In this document: piece by piece, positions 1 through 9,243 of the stretch
Layout of the letters: each line of letters starts with the position of its first letter
Position numbering within the stretch: the first letter of the stretch is position 1
NCBI GenBank assembly: GCA_044353165.1
Contig: JBILCM010000004.1
Span: 1-64,000, forward strand
Origin: JBILCM01 sp044353165
GTDB lineage: Bacteria; Bacillota; Bacilli; Paenibacillales; YIM-B00363
Direction of reading: 5' to 3'
Length of the DNA: 64,000 nt
Translations under genes and position numbers: made by a program
Notes under the pieces: generated by a model
Seen by the model: only the letters and a program-made list of their open reading frames with translations
Told to the model about the DNA's origin: nothing
The model's database searches: none

Positions 1-517
1 CAATGATTTCGTTGAGATGCGATTTTTTCGTTCGCATCAGAATATCTTCTTCGAGCTTTTCAATCTTGTCTTCAATCCGGTCGCCTACATGAAAATAGTT
101 ATATACGATAAGATCGGTAAGATGATACAGAAACTGGTCGGGTGTATTGACTTGTTCTTCCAATAATACAGGCTTGACTGCGCGGATTTCATTCACCTTC
201 TGCTTGGTGACGGTGATCAGGAATGATTTTCCTAAAAAAATATTGACCGCGCGCAAGAAAAATTCCTCATCATCAAATCGGATGCTGTTCACGACAACAA
301 AGTAATGGTCTTCATGAATTTCGAATTTGGGGCGTTGCTCTTCCTCCGCCAAACAGTCCTCCACAGCGAGCTCATGCAATTGAAATAACGGTTGTAATGT
401 TTCTAGGTCTTCGGGTCGCGCATCAATCCAATAAAACCCATCCGAAGGAGGTGATGTTGTCTGAACAACATCATCAATAGGCGTAAAGTGTCCATTCTGT
501 ACGAGCCGTACCTTCAT
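1..517 (-). CDS. corA: CorA-family divalent metal ion transporter, N-terminal part (runs off the left edge)
   Basis: The reverse strand has an open frame from an ATG at 517 to the window edge, giving about 172 residues. The protein begins MKVRLVQNGHFTP and continues with WIDARPED, then a region around ELAVEDCL, then FVVVNSIRFDDEEFFLRAV, which resembles the cytoplasmic alpha/beta domain of CorA magnesium/cobalt channels. The diagnostic membrane helices and GMN motif would lie beyond the edge, so the call rests on the N-terminal domain only. An in-frame ATG further upstream is impossible because the frame from the ATG near 532 hits a stop at once. A sigma-A type promoter sits just upstream. The gene is divergent from the methionine operon. 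Confidence 0.75.
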   Translation of the reverse strand, partial: MKVRLVQNGHFTPIDDVVQTTSPPSDGFYWIDARPEDLETLQPLFQLHELAVEDCLAEEEQRPKFEIHEDHYFVVVNSIRFDDEEFFLRAVNIFLGKSFLITVTKQKVNEIRAVKPVLLEEQVNTPDQFLYHLTDLIVYNYFHVGDRIEDKIEKLEEDILMRTKKSHLNEII

Positions 518-550
518 ACGATCGCCCCCATGTGCTTATATTACGACCCA

Positions 551-579
551 AGTATAGCCTTGTCCTTACGCTGAATCAA
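551..579 (-). promoter_or_regulatory. Sigma-A promoter for the corA-like gene
   Basis: On the reverse strand TTGATT (574-579) and TATACT (551-556) are separated by exactly 17 bases, about 35 bases upstream of the ATG at 517. Confidence 0.6.
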
Positions 580-595
580 CGATCTTAACGAACGC

Positions 596-624
596 TTGAC
601 TTCCGAATCAATAATCCGTAACAT
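596..624 (+). promoter_or_regulatory. Candidate sigma-A promoter of the SAM riboswitch-metA transcript
   Basis: TTGACT (596-601) and TAACAT (619-624) are 17 bases apart. The start point would fall near 631, about 30 bases before the first helix of the SAM-I aptamer. The -10 is imperfect. Confidence 0.5.
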
Positions 625-660
625 GATAAACAAGTGTTACAAATAACTGCATAGTAGCGC

Positions 661-787
661 ACTCTTATCAAGAGCAGGTGGAGGGACTAGCCCGATGACA
701 CCCGGCAACCGACGCGAACCCGAAAGTAGTGTTCGAGCACGGTGCTAAATCTTGCGGAAATGAGTACGATTTCTGAGAGATGAGAGC
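661..787 (+). ncRNA. SAM-I (S-box) riboswitch aptamer
   Basis: The conserved blocks of the S-box family are present in order: CTCTTATCAAGAG, then GGTGGAGGGACT, then CCCGATGACACCCGGCAACC, then a variable P3 hairpin, then GGTGCTAAATCTTGC, and finally GAGAGATGAGAG, which closes helix P1 with CTCTTATC. It stands directly before metA and metI. In this family SAM binding lets the downstream terminator form, switching the operon off when SAM is plentiful. Confidence 0.95.
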
Positions 788-812
788 AGGATGTTTACAG
801 ATCAAACCTTGT

Positions 813-848
813 AACGCCTTTCTCTCACAAGAATGGCGTTTTATTTAT
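813..848 (+). terminator. Riboswitch-controlled intrinsic terminator before metA
   Basis: AACGCC (about 813-818) pairs with GGCGTT (835-840) and is followed by TTATTTATTT. The loop contains TTTCTCTC, which could alternatively pair with the GAGAGATGAGAG 3' strand of the aptamer's P1 helix, giving an antiterminator. This is the expected S-box switching arrangement. Confidence 0.8.
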
Positions 849-892
849 TTGTGATGATGATTTTGGATGATCTTGTTAAGGAGTGATTTCAT

Positions 893-1810
893 ATGCCGAT
901 TAAAATTCCAGACCATCTGCCTGCGAAAGAAATACTAGCGCGTGAGAATATTTTCGTTATGGATGAATCCCGTGCTTTCCACCAAGATATTCGTCCGTTG
1001 CGTATTGTGATCCTCAATTTAATGCCGACGAAAGAAACGACAGAAACACAGTTGCTTCGGCTACTAAGCAACACGCCGTTGCAAGTTGAAGTGACGTTCA
1101 TCCATCCGCAAACCCATCAGTCCAAAAACACCTCAGCTGAACATTTGGCTCTATTCTACAAGACATTCGATAATATTCGTCATGAGCAATTCGATGGTTT
1201 GATCATTACAGGTGCACCTGTTGAGCATCTCCCATTCGAGCAAGTGAATTATTGGGAAGAACTACAACAAATTATGCAGTGGGCACAAGTGAACGTTACA
1301 TCAACGATGTATATTTGTTGGGCAGCTCAAGCGGGTTTGTATTATAAGTATGGCATCCAAAAATTTGATGTGCCTGAAAAAATATTCGGCGTGTTTCCCC
1401 ATACGTTACTGAAATCGAATGTAAGTCTGATTCGCGGTTTTGACGAAGTGTTTTATGCTCCGCAAAGCAGGCACACCGACCTGCGGTTAGAAGATTTGTT
1501 GAATGAACCGAATCTGGATGTGCTTTCGGTATCGGAGGCATCCGGTGTTTATCTGGCTATATCCAAAGATGGAAAACACGTTTTTGTGACAGGCCATTCC
1601 GAATATGACGCAGATACGTTAAAGAAGGAATATGAACGAGATGTGTTAAGAGGCATGAACATTGCAGTTCCTATTAACTATTTTCCAGATGATGATCCTA
1701 CACAAGAGCCGAGATCAACCTGGAAAGCTCATGCCAGTCTGCTGTTCTCGAATTGGTTGAATTATTATGTGTATCAAGAGACCCCCTACGAATTGGGTGC
1801 GGCCCATTAA
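893..1810 (+). CDS. metA: Homoserine O-acetyltransferase (MetA family)
   Basis: This cytosolic enzyme activates homoserine for methionine synthesis. The 305-residue protein is full length for the family. Cys142 in YICWAAQAG is the expected acyl nucleophile, and His235/Glu237 in GHSEYD complete the catalytic set. Residue 111 is Glu (GAPVEHL). In this family Glu at position 111 goes with acetyl-CoA, while E. coli's Gly goes with succinyl-CoA, so acetyl-homoserine is the predicted product. That agrees with the next gene, metI. The ATG has AAGGAG upstream, and the SAM-I riboswitch controls it. Confidence 0.93.
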   Translation: MPIKIPDHLPAKEILARENIFVMDESRAFHQDIRPLRIVILNLMPTKETTETQLLRLLSNTPLQVEVTFIHPQTHQSKNTSAEHLALFYKTFDNIRHEQFDGLIITGAPVEHLPFEQVNYWEELQQIMQWAQVNVTSTMYICWAAQAGLYYKYGIQKFDVPEKIFGVFPHTLLKSNVSLIRGFDEVFYAPQSRHTDLRLEDLLNEPNLDVLSVSEASGVYLAISKDGKHVFVTGHSEYDADTLKKEYERDVLRGMNIAVPINYFPDDDPTQEPRSTWKAHASLLFSNWLNYYVYQETPYELGAAH

Positions 1811-1845
1811 TTGCAAATTGTTTACATTGGCATAGGAGAGAGAGC

Positions 1846-3006
1846 ATGAAACACATCGAAAGTCGGCTTGCCCAAATTGGTTCCTTGGAAGATCCTGTGA
1901 CGGGCGCAGTCAGTTATCCGATCTATCAGGCGACAGCCTTCCGTCACCCGCGACTGGGACAGAGCACAGGATTCGATTATGCAAGAACAAAATCGCCCAC
2001 ACGCAAAGTACTAGAGGATGCATTCGCAGTGCTTGAATCCGGAGATGCTGCCTTCGCATGCAGCAGCGGTATGGCGGCCTTGCAGAACGTGATGATGTTG
2101 TTCCAAAGCGGCGATCATCTGTTGATGAGTGTGGATTTATACGGCGGTACGTATCGGTTGATGGAGAAAGTGATGAGTCGTTTTGGGTTAAGCGCATCGT
2201 ATGTCGATACGAATGATATAGAAGCGATGAAGACCCTCATTCGACCAGGTTCAACACGAGCGATCTTAATTGAAACCCCAACCAATCCGCTCATGATGAT
2301 CACCGACATCGCGCGTGTCAGCGAATGGGCCAAGCAACATCAACTGCTCGTGATCGTTGACAACACGCTTCTTACGCCATTCTTCCAACGCCCGTTGGAA
2401 TTAGGTGCGAATCTCGTCGTGCACAGCGCGACCAAATACTTGGCTGGGCACAATGACGTGCTAGCGGGTCTGATCGTCACGCGAGGACAAGAACTTTCTG
2501 AGCAGATCGCCTTCTTACACAATTCGATTGGTGCTGTACTGGGTCCGCAAGATTCATGGTTGCTGATGCGTGGCCTGAAGACGTTGGCGTTGCGAATGGA
2601 ACGTCATCAATCCAATGCGGTGCGCATCGCACAGTGGCTACAATCTCACGAGATGGTATCCGCTGTGTTCTATCCGGCATTGCCAGCGCACCCCGGATTT
2701 GATATTCAGAACCGGCAATCGTCTGGTAACACAGGAATTTTCTCATTCCGGATGAAAGATGCGCGCACGATTGAGCCGATTCTTCGCCACATCCGACTGA
2801 TCGCGTTCGCAGAAAGTTTAGGCGGTGTAGAATCGTTGATGACCTACCCCGCGGTGCAAACACACGCGGATATTCCCGAAGATATTCGCCGCCGTGTAGG
2901 CATTGATGAAACGCTGTTACGCTTCTCCGTCGGTATCGAACACGTGGATGATCTCATTGAAGATTTAGCTCAGGCGTTCGAACAAGCCAAGCGCGAAATC
3001 GAATAG
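1846..3006 (+). CDS. metI: Cystathionine gamma-synthase / O-acetylhomoserine (thiol)-lyase, MetI type
   Basis: This PLP enzyme of the Cys/Met metabolism family joins the activated homoserine from MetA with cysteine or sulfide. The 386-residue protein shows the family landmarks: YxRTKSPT near residue 46, SSGMAA near 73, the ETPTNP motif near 143, and the PLP lysine Lys197 in SATKYLAGHND. It closely resembles B. subtilis MetI as I remember it. The start is the ATG at 1846 with GGAGAGAGA before it. The frame stays open back to 1753 inside metA, but that overlap has no ribosome site. It is cotranscribed with metA, 35 bases downstream. Cystathionine synthase and direct sulfhydrylase activities cannot be separated by sequence alone. 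Confidence 0.88.
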   Translation: MKHIESRLAQIGSLEDPVTGAVSYPIYQATAFRHPRLGQSTGFDYARTKSPTRKVLEDAFAVLESGDAAFACSSGMAALQNVMMLFQSGDHLLMSVDLYGGTYRLMEKVMSRFGLSASYVDTNDIEAMKTLIRPGSTRAILIETPTNPLMMITDIARVSEWAKQHQLLVIVDNTLLTPFFQRPLELGANLVVHSATKYLAGHNDVLAGLIVTRGQELSEQIAFLHNSIGAVLGPQDSWLLMRGLKTLALRMERHQSNAVRIAQWLQSHEMVSAVFYPALPAHPGFDIQNRQSSGNTGIFSFRMKDARTIEPILRHIRLIAFAESLGGVESLMTYPAVQTHADIPEDIRRRVGIDETLLRFSVGIEHVDDLIEDLAQAFEQAKREIE

Positions 3007-3022
3007 ACCGTTACGAGTGACG

Positions 3023-3055
3023 TCGTCCTTCTCACCGGAAGGGCGATTTTTTTGT
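3023..3055 (+). terminator. Intrinsic terminator after metI
   Basis: TCGTCCTTC (3023-3031) pairs with GAAGGGCGA (one G-U pair) and a run of seven T follows. It closes the metA-metI operon. Confidence 0.8.
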
Positions 3056-3135
3056 TTCTTTGGCCTTCCATGGATTGGTTGTATATCCCTTGCGTGTTGA
3101 CCATATACTTTTAGAAACGTATAGGAGGGGATGTC

Positions 3136-4008
3136 GTGGAATGGTTTACGTTGCTTGTAGAGCCCACCCGGATCGATGCTACGCAATTGACAGAACAACT
3201 GCGTCGCATGCTAGGGAAATCGAACTTGGGTGAGGCATGCGAGCTCCGCCAAGTGCCGCTCCCCGGCGGGACAGGCATCGTATGCGACATGGCGGCAAGC
3301 AAGCAAGCGAAAATACGCGCACAACACGCCCTCCATCAGCTATCCTCCGTATTAGCGGAAGCGATCATCCAAGCGTATGAAGACCGCATCATTGCGCATT
3401 GGGTTTACAAACAGATCGACCCCGTCAATCAAGAAGCTGTCCGGGCTATTGCCGGCCATTGCCGTGATTTGCTTGGTCCATCGCAAGATACGAGTCGGTT
3501 TCGTGCACTTACTTCCGCATTGGAAACGTATTTCACCACGGAAACATTTTTGAACATCGAAGGGTTTATCCGATTTCGTGCTTCGGGGTACTCGAACCAG
3601 ATTAAGGAAACCGTAACGTATGCTGTGGACGAATGGATTGTCGATCGGCAGTACCAGGAGTTTATTTCACTCTTAAAATATTTTGTGGATGTGCAAGAAG
3701 CGAAAGTTCCGTTCGTGCATCTTGTGCATCGTGGGAATCAACAATTCATGCTTTTGAACGCGCAATTGCAGCCGCTCGAAAGAATCGAATCCAGCGCCTT
3801 CGCGCTCGGCATGGTCGATCAAGAGTTGCATGTTGAAGATGTCATCGTCAGCACACTGATTCATGCATCTCCAGGAAAGCTGTATATCCACACGTCGTCG
3901 CCTGATCAGCAAGTGATTCGAACCATTGCAACCATTTTTGATGGGCGTGCAGAAATTTGCCGTTCTTGCAGCATCTGTATCCAGAATGTGCATTTTCCCT
4001 TGACCTGA
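3136..4008 (+). CDS. ytxC: YtxC family protein (putative sporulation protein)
   Basis: This 290-residue protein resembles the YtxC family, whose biochemical role is unknown. Visible features are a long helical middle with the segment FIRFRASGYSNQIKETVTYA, and a C-terminal part ending in a Cys-rich patch, CRSCSIC. The GTG at 3136 is preceded by AGGAGGGG at 3123-3130. An ATG at 3131 is in another frame. Position directly upstream of thrS matches the ytxC-thrS order of Bacillus, which supports the name. No signal peptide is seen. The thrS promoter -35 lies inside the last codons. Confidence 0.75.
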   Translation: MEWFTLLVEPTRIDATQLTEQLRRMLGKSNLGEACELRQVPLPGGTGIVCDMAASKQAKIRAQHALHQLSSVLAEAIIQAYEDRIIAHWVYKQIDPVNQEAVRAIAGHCRDLLGPSQDTSRFRALTSALETYFTTETFLNIEGFIRFRASGYSNQIKETVTYAVDEWIVDRQYQEFISLLKYFVDVQEAKVPFVHLVHRGNQQFMLLNAQLQPLERIESSAFALGMVDQELHVEDVIVSTLIHASPGKLYIHTSSPDQQVIRTIATIFDGRAEICRSCSICIQNVHFPLT

Positions 4009-4028
4009 TGGGTGAGGATCCCTATAAT
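4000..4028 (+). promoter_or_regulatory. Sigma-A promoter of thrS
   Basis: TTGACC (4000-4005), 17 bases, then a perfect TATAAT (4023-4028). It overlaps the 3' end of ytxC. Transcription would start near 4035, which leaves only about 95 bases before the conserved T-box sequence. Confidence 0.75.
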
Positions 4029-4034
4029 GTAGGA

Positions 4035-4180
4035 AGGATGTACCGTAGCAATTGGCACCGGGTCGATCCCGTTATCGAACGAATGAATGAAGTGCGTTGC
4101 CTCAACCAGATGAACGAAGCAACGAACGAGGGTGGAACCGCGAATCAACACATTCGTCCCTAAGGGATGAATGTTTTTTT
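4035..4180 (+). ncRNA. T-box leader RNA of thrS (compact)
   Basis: The 14-base T-box core AGGGTGGAACCGCG is at 4129-4142. Just before it, CGTTGC (4095-4100) and GCAACG (4119-4124) can form Stem III. A terminator follows at 4149-4180. Uncharged threonyl-tRNA would be read by Stem I and the T-box bulge to favour antitermination. Only about 60 bases are available for Stem I. ACC, a threonine codon, occurs at two places in it (4041-4043 and 4061-4063), but I could not fold a standard Stem I by eye. Confidence 0.85.
4149..4180 (+). terminator. T-box-controlled terminator before thrS
   Basis: ACATTCGTCCC (about 4150-4160) pairs with GGGATGAATGT (one G-U pair), followed by seven T. The 5' strand would be taken up by the T-box antiterminator when tRNA is uncharged. 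Confidence 0.85.
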
Positions 4181-4217
4181 GTGTTTATAAGCAGATGAAC
4201 AGGAAGGAAGAGGATGT

Positions 4218-6158
4218 ATGGCACAAGTACAAGTGACTTTACCCGATGGATCTGTGAGGACGTATGAAGCAGGTGTCACGATCGAAGGTATTGCAGGGTC
4301 CATTAGCCCGGGATTGAAAAAAAATGCGTTAGTTGGAAAAGTGAATGGGAAAGTTGTGGATGTAACGACGGAACTCACGCAAGACGCAGCCGTTGAAATC
4401 GTGACCGCAGATAGCGTGGATGGTCTTGAAGTATTGCGTCACAGCACAGCCCACTTAATGGCTCAAGCGATCAAGCGTATTTATGGTGCGGATCGTGTGC
4501 GACTTGGTGTTGGGCCTGTTATCGAAGATGGGTTTTATTATGATATTGATCTGGAGACGCCCATTTCGGCGGAAGATCTTGTGAAAATTGAGAAAGAGAT
4601 GGAGCGGATTGCGAACGAGAATTTGCCCATCGGGCGTCGTGAAGTGAGCCGAGAGGAAGCGCGTGCGATTTTTACAGCTGCGAATGATCCCTTGAAGCTG
4701 GAATTGATCGACGCGATCCCGGGGAATGAACCGATCTCCCTTTACGATCAAGGGGAGTTTTTTGATTTATGTCGTGGACCGCACGTGCCGACCACAGGAC
4801 GCTTGCGTGTGTTTAAATTACTGAGCGTTGCAGGTGCGTATTGGCGGGGGGACGCCAAGAACAAGATGTTGCAGCGTATTTACGGAACGGCATTCCCGAA
4901 GCAAGCCCAACTGGATGAACATCTGATGCTGCTCGAAGAAGCCAAGAAACGTGATCACCGGAAATTGGGGCGCGAGCTCAAGATGTTCACCTTCTCGCGT
5001 GAAGTGGGACAAGGGTTGCCACTCTGGCTACCTCGCGGTGCCAAGTTGCGGCGCATTATGGAACGTTACATCGTAGATTTGGAAGAATCGCTCGGATACA
5101 GCCACGTCTATACACCTGTACTCGCCAATGTTGAACTGTACAAAACATCGGGGCACTGGGATCATTACCAAGAAGATATGTTTCCGAAGATGATCATGGA
5201 CAACGAGGAATTGGTGTTGCGGCCGATGAATTGCCCGCACCATATGATGATCTACAAGAGTGACATGCGCAGTTATCGTGATTTGCCGATTCGTGTCGCG
5301 GAGCTCGGACAGATGCATCGGTATGAGATGTCCGGTGCCTTAACAGGGTTGCATCGTGTGCGTGCGATGACGTTGAACGATGCGCATATTTTTTGTCGTC
5401 CGGACCAGATTAAGGCTGAATTTTCCCGCGTAGTGCAGTTGATTCGTCGAGTCTACGAAGATTTCGGTATTCATGACTATCGTTTTCGCTTATCATATCG
5501 CGATCCGAATAACCATGAGAAATATTACCCTGACGATGCGATGTGGGAGATGTCACAGCGCATGTTGAAAGAAGTGGTTGAAGATTTGGAGTTGCCTTAT
5601 TACGAAGCCGAGGGTGAGGCAGCCTTCTATGGCCCGAAGCTGGATGTGCAAATCCGTACAGCGTTGAAGAAAGAAGAAACACTCTCAACAGCACAACTGG
5701 ATTTCTTATTGCCACAGCGCTTTGAGTTGGAATTCGTAGGTGAAGATGGCCAGAAGCATCGGCCGGTTGTCATTCATCGCGGGATCATATCGACGATGGA
5801 ACGTATGACGGCGTTTCTGTTAGAGAACTTCGCGGGTGCATTGCCAACTTGGCTTGCTCCGGTTCAAGTGACCGTCATTCCCGTATCGGATAAATTCACA
5901 GATTATGCGAATGAGGTACAACAAACATTACAAGGGCACCGCATTCGTGTAGAAGTCGATGCCCGCAATGAGAAGCTCGGTTATAAAATTCGCGAAGCGC
6001 AGTTGGAACGAATCCCTTACATGTTCGTCGTTGGCGAGAATGAGCGGCAAGCCGGCACCGTGTCGATCCGAAAGCGCAGTGATGGCGATATTGGCACCCA
6101 TTCCGTTGCTTCGGCTGCAACGATGATTTTAGAGGACATCGGCGGCAAAATCTATTAA
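4218..6158 (+). CDS. thrS: Threonyl-tRNA synthetase
   Basis: This cytosolic class II enzyme charges tRNA-Thr. The 646-residue protein has an N-terminal TGS domain (about 1-61) and an editing domain with HSTAH (His75, His79) and CRGPH. The class II catalytic core carries the zinc-site sequence RPMNCPHH and the motif 2 region [11 protein letters not shown]-terminal anticodon-binding domain begins around [13 protein letters not shown]. The length is normal. The ATG follows GGAAGAGG. Expression is controlled by the T-box leader upstream. Confidence 0.97.
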   Translation: MAQVQVTLPDGSVRTYEAGVTIEGIAGSISPGLKKNALVGKVNGKVVDVTTELTQDAAVEIVTADSVDGLEVLRHSTAHLMAQAIKRIYGADRVRLGVGPVIEDGFYYDIDLETPISAEDLVKIEKEMERIANENLPIGRREVSREEARAIFTAANDPLKLELIDAIPGNEPISLYDQGEFFDLCRGPHVPTTGRLRVFKLLSVAGAYWRGDAKNKMLQRIYGTAFPKQAQLDEHLMLLEEAKKRDHRKLGRELKMFTFSREVGQGLPLWLPRGAKLRRIMERYIVDLEESLGYSHVYTPVLANVELYKTSGHWDHYQEDMFPKMIMDNEELVLRPMNCPHHMMIYKSDMRSYRDLPIRVAELGQMHRYEMSGALTGLHRVRAMTLNDAHIFCRPDQIKAEFSRVVQLIRRVYEDFGIHDYRFRLSYRDPNNHEKYYPDDAMWEMSQRMLKEVVEDLELPYYEAEGEAAFYGPKLDVQIRTALKKEETLSTAQLDFLLPQRFELEFVGEDGQKHRPVVIHRGIISTMERMTAFLLENFAGALPTWLAPVQVTVIPVSDKFTDYANEVQQTLQGHRIRVEVDARNEKLGYKIREAQLERIPYMFVVGENERQAGTVSIRKRSDGDIGTHSVASAATMILEDIGGKIY

Positions 6159-6257
6159 TCGTGTTTCTTTCAGCCCTCCCTATGAAAGATAGAACGTTTT
6201 CCTGTATAAGGTCACTTATATTTGGAAATGCTCTGGATATGGGAGGGTTGTATTGAG

Positions 6258-6926
6258 ATGAATGTAAGTGAATTACAAACGTTACGTTGGTTCATGGCTA
6301 GTCTTCTCCTGATCCTATTTCTCTCAAGTTTTGCACCGAGTGCTGTGGTTGCTAAGACGAAGCGAACAACGGAGCGAACAACGGAGCAACGGATTGAACA
6401 CCAATGGGATCGGAAGCCTGACCGTCCAACGATCGTTCAGAAGCTACAGACCGAGACCGTCACAAAACACCAATGGATGCGAATATCGAAAGTTGCGCCT
6501 GTCTTTCATGCGATGGATTGGCGTACATTCGATGAGATTGAGGTCACGGCGACAGGGTATTATGCGGGAGTTGAATCTACCGGCAAAAACCCGGGGCATC
6601 CTTCCTACGGCATTACATATTCCGGCGTGAAAGTTCGCAGAGACGTATTCTCAACGATTGCTGCGGACCGCAACATTTTCCCCATTGGAACGATCTTGCA
6701 TGTGCCGGGATACGGATATGGTGTCGTTGCAGATACGGGCTCTGCCATTCGAGGTAAAAAAATAGATCTCTACTTTCAAACCAAACAACAAGTTTATGAC
6801 GAGTGGGGCAAGAAGAACGTCAAGGTGCGTCTGGTGCGCAAAGGTAGCGGGAAGTTAACAGAAGCAGAACTTGAGCGTCTCAACAACCTCATTTTGGAAG
6901 ATCATCTCCGCAAGCTTTCGATATAA
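6258..6926 (+). CDS. Secreted 3D-domain protein (YuiC/YocH-like cell-wall enzyme)
   Basis: The 222-residue product starts with a signal peptide (about residues 10-32, [17 protein letters not shown]), then a charged linker, then a 3D domain from [10 protein letters not shown] to the end. The three aspartates that name the domain are visible in IAADR, VADTG and KIDLYF. Related proteins act as lytic transglycosylases on peptidoglycan, some of them around sporulation or stationary phase, so a wall-remodelling role outside the membrane is inferred. I chose the ATG at 6258, 11 bases after GGGAGGG. The frame is open further up but without a better ribosome site. Confidence 0.8.
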   Translation: MNVSELQTLRWFMASLLLILFLSSFAPSAVVAKTKRTTERTTEQRIEHQWDRKPDRPTIVQKLQTETVTKHQWMRISKVAPVFHAMDWRTFDEIEVTATGYYAGVESTGKNPGHPSYGITYSGVKVRRDVFSTIAADRNIFPIGTILHVPGYGYGVVADTGSAIRGKKIDLYFQTKQQVYDEWGKKNVKVRLVRKGSGKLTEAELERLNNLILEDHLRKLSI

Positions 6927-6959
6927 CTGGTTATAATACAGTTGTGGAGGTGAACACCA

Positions 6960-7115
6960 ATGGCAAAGAACAGAAACAACAACAATAATAATAACAATAA
7001 CACCAGCATGAACGCACAAAACAATAAATACAATGCCGAATTTGCTGAAGAAGCGGCACGCACAGAAATGAAGCGCGCTGCTCAGAGTGAGTCCCGCCAG
7101 CAGAACGACAAATAA
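6960..7115 (+). CDS. Small Asn-rich protein, probable gamma-type small acid-soluble spore protein
   Basis: This 51-residue protein starts at an ATG with GTGGAGGTG 10 bases upstream. It has nine consecutive Asn residues near the N terminus, then NKYNAEFAEEAA, then a Gln/Glu-rich tail. Low complexity, high Asn/Gln content, tiny size and the AEFAEE segment fit gamma-type SASPs, which store amino acids in the spore core and are degraded on germination. The family name is inferred from composition and a short motif, not a clear alignment. A terminator follows. Confidence 0.6.
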   Translation: MAKNRNNNNNNNNNTSMNAQNNKYNAEFAEEAARTEMKRAAQSESRQQNDK

Positions 7116-7143
7116 ACATGGCAATGTAGCATTCATCAACAAA

Positions 7144-7184
7144 GCAAACCTTCCTTCCGATGGGAAGAAGGTTTGCTATTTTCT
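7144..7184 (+). terminator. Intrinsic terminator after the SASP-like gene
   Basis: GCAAACCTTCCTTCC pairs with GGGAAGAAGGTTTGC (7144-7175, one small bulge), followed by TATTTTC. Confidence 0.8.
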
Positions 7185-7215
7185 TATGTCGTTCAAATCA
7201 ACAGGAGGGATTTCT

Positions 7216-7653
7216 TTGATTGCACTGCATTCCAGGCTTGAGGACATCACTTGCGACTATAGCGAGTTGGAACAATGCGTTGCTCGGTATCAATTCATCC
7301 TTGGGGGTAACTGGGATTACCAGAATGGGTATTTCGATCGTGTACTCGATGGGGAACCGCAAACCGTATGGTTACGGATTCCGTTCCGAGTGGAACATGG
7401 ATCGCTTGATCCAGCCGCGCCACAACCCGGCACGCGAGTGCGGATCGGCCAGCCGTTCGTCTTGCGACACTTGTATCGCACAGGTAATGATCCAGCGGCT
7501 CAAGTCCGAACGTTGGGCGCATTCGTTGACCAATTTCAAGCACCGCTTGATCCGGATGCTGCCATCGATGACAACGATGTTCAAGAAGGGCGTAAAGTGC
7601 TTGCTAGCCTTGAGAAAGAATGGGTTAAGTCGTCATCTTCATCTGATTTTTAA
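7216..7653 (+). CDS. YugN-like family protein
   Basis: This 145-residue soluble protein resembles the YugN family of Bacilli, of unknown function. The recognisable part is GGNWDYQNGYFDRVLD near residue 31, followed by WLRIPF and a strand-rich middle. The C terminus is charged and ends in a run of serines. TTG at 7216 is chosen because ACAGGAGGGA sits 6-8 bases before it. The frame extends upstream to 7087 but crosses the terminator of the previous gene. Confidence 0.72.
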   Translation: MIALHSRLEDITCDYSELEQCVARYQFILGGNWDYQNGYFDRVLDGEPQTVWLRIPFRVEHGSLDPAAPQPGTRVRIGQPFVLRHLYRTGNDPAAQVRTLGAFVDQFQAPLDPDAAIDDNDVQEGRKVLASLEKEWVKSSSSSDF

Positions 7654-7736
7654 CCGATTTTCATGTGATTTTAAGGTTCATGGTGCACGATAGAAATCAG
7701 AGAGCGAACCTTGAAATCGCGCATGGGAGGTTGAGA

Positions 7737-9134
7737 ATGATGGATGATGACTACAAGAAAGACAAAGAGTACCACTATTTTACGTATGGGAAAGTTCCGC
7801 CTCGGGAAACGGAGGGGACGGTGGAAGTCACACCTGCACGTGATTTGAGACCGTATCCGGTACAGATGACCGCTGCACAACCTCGTCCGCCTCGTCGTTC
7901 GACATTCCGTACTGTACTTACTTCGTTCCTTGCAGGCGCATTGGTTGTCGGTGGCTTGATGTTTGCGAGTGATCGCATGAATTTGTTCTCCGGTGAAGTG
8001 GTTGTCGAACAAGCGCCGGTAGAAAGTCAAATCCAGATGACATCATCAGCTGGCACAACGAGTGCTGTGACGACGGCAGCTGTAGATATTGTCCGGCCTA
8101 ACACGATTTCAGAGTTAGTGGAAATCGCTTCACCGGCTGTCGTCAAAATCGAGACTTTCGCGAATCGATCGTCTATGCAAGGCGGGAACAGCAGATTCAG
8201 CGACGAATTTTTCCGTGAATTTTTTGGTGATTTTTTCGAGGTTCCCGATCAACAGCCATCGCAACCAAACCAAGGGAATCTCGTGCAAGTAGGCGCGGGC
8301 TCAGGCTTCTTCTTCGATCCGAGCGGTTATATTCTGACGAACGAACACGTTGTACATGGCGCTACCGAAGTACGTGTCGTCGTTTCGGGACGTAAAGAGC
8401 CTTACAAAGCCAAAGTGCTTGGTACCGCATACGAGATGGATCTTGCCGTGCTGAAAGTTGAGGGCGAGGGTTCCTTCCCGACGTTGCCGATGGGCAATTC
8501 AGAGAATATTCGTGTGGGGGATTGGGTCGTTGCCATCGGTAATCCTTATGAATTCGATCACACCGTCACCGTAGGCGTGCTGTCTGCGAAGGAGCGAACC
8601 ATTAAAATCCCAGATAGTGATGGAACCCGTAATTACCAGACGTTGCTCCAGACGGACGCTTCGATTAATCCGGGCAATTCTGGCGGGCCGTTGCTCAATT
8701 TGAAAGGCGAAGTCATAGGTATCAATACGGCCGTCAATGCACAAGCTCAAGGCATCGGTTTCGCAATTCCAACGAGTACGGTGAGCGGCGTATTGGATTC
8801 ACTAAAAGCAAACAAGGCTATTCCACGACCGTACATCGGTATTCGCATGGGCAATGTGCCGCAAGAATACGTGGCGGATTTGGGGTTAAAAAATACGAAT
8901 GGCGCCTTTATCACAGAAGTGCTGTTCGGATCGCCTGCTTACAAGGCAGGGCTTCAAGTGTATGATGTCGTGCTTGCTATTGATAACCAGGAGATTAAAG
9001 ATGTCCAAGGACTGCAGAAAATCGTCAGCGGCAAGAAACCGGGCGATGAACTCAGCCTGAATGTGATGCGCAGCAAGAAGCAAATTTCGATACGTGTGAT
9101 GGTAGGGGATATGAACATGCAAATTGCGCAATAA
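7737..9134 (+). CDS. htrA: HtrA/DegP-family membrane-anchored serine protease with PDZ domain
   Basis: This surface quality-control protease has 466 residues. It has a cytoplasmic N-terminal tail, one membrane helix (about 57-77), and a linker. The trypsin-like domain carries the triad His in ILTNEHVV, Asp in EMDLAVLKV and Ser in NPGNSGGPL. One C-terminal PDZ domain runs from YIGIRMGN onward. This is the usual layout of HtrA/HtrB/YycK proteins in Bacilli. The ATG at 7737 follows GGGAGG; the adjacent ATG at 7740 is equally possible. A CssRS-like system often controls such genes, and a two-component pair follows, but the terminator between them argues for separate transcripts. Confidence 0.92.
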   Translation: MMDDDYKKDKEYHYFTYGKVPPRETEGTVEVTPARDLRPYPVQMTAAQPRPPRRSTFRTVLTSFLAGALVVGGLMFASDRMNLFSGEVVVEQAPVESQIQMTSSAGTTSAVTTAAVDIVRPNTISELVEIASPAVVKIETFANRSSMQGGNSRFSDEFFREFFGDFFEVPDQQPSQPNQGNLVQVGAGSGFFFDPSGYILTNEHVVHGATEVRVVVSGRKEPYKAKVLGTAYEMDLAVLKVEGEGSFPTLPMGNSENIRVGDWVVAIGNPYEFDHTVTVGVLSAKERTIKIPDSDGTRNYQTLLQTDASINPGNSGGPLLNLKGEVIGINTAVNAQAQGIGFAIPTSTVSGVLDSLKANKAIPRPYIGIRMGNVPQEYVADLGLKNTNGAFITEVLFGSPAYKAGLQVYDVVLAIDNQEIKDVQGLQKIVSGKKPGDELSLNVMRSKKQISIRVMVGDMNMQIAQ

Positions 9135-9148
9135 AGCTTAGATTTACG

Positions 9149-9195
9149 GTGGCATAACGGCTTCAGACCGTTGCATGCTGCCTTCTTTTTTTTTA
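9149..9195 (+). terminator. Intrinsic terminator after htrA
   Basis: GGTGGCATAACGG pairs imperfectly with CCGTTGCATGCTGCC around the loop CTTCAGA. A long T-run (TTCTTTTTTTTT) follows. Confidence 0.7.
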
Positions 9196-9243
9196 ACATA
9201 GGAAGTAGAGATTGTATGTGTAGCGAAACAGGGGGGAGTTCCT

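Noticed and set aside
1753..1845. Longer start for metI inside metA
   Set aside because: No ribosome site, overlaps metA by 58 bases, and the homologous N terminus begins at the ATG at 1846.
7087..7215. Longer start for the YugN-like protein
   Set aside because: The extension would cross the SASP terminator and overlaps the SASP gene. TTG at 7216 has a near-perfect AGGAGG.
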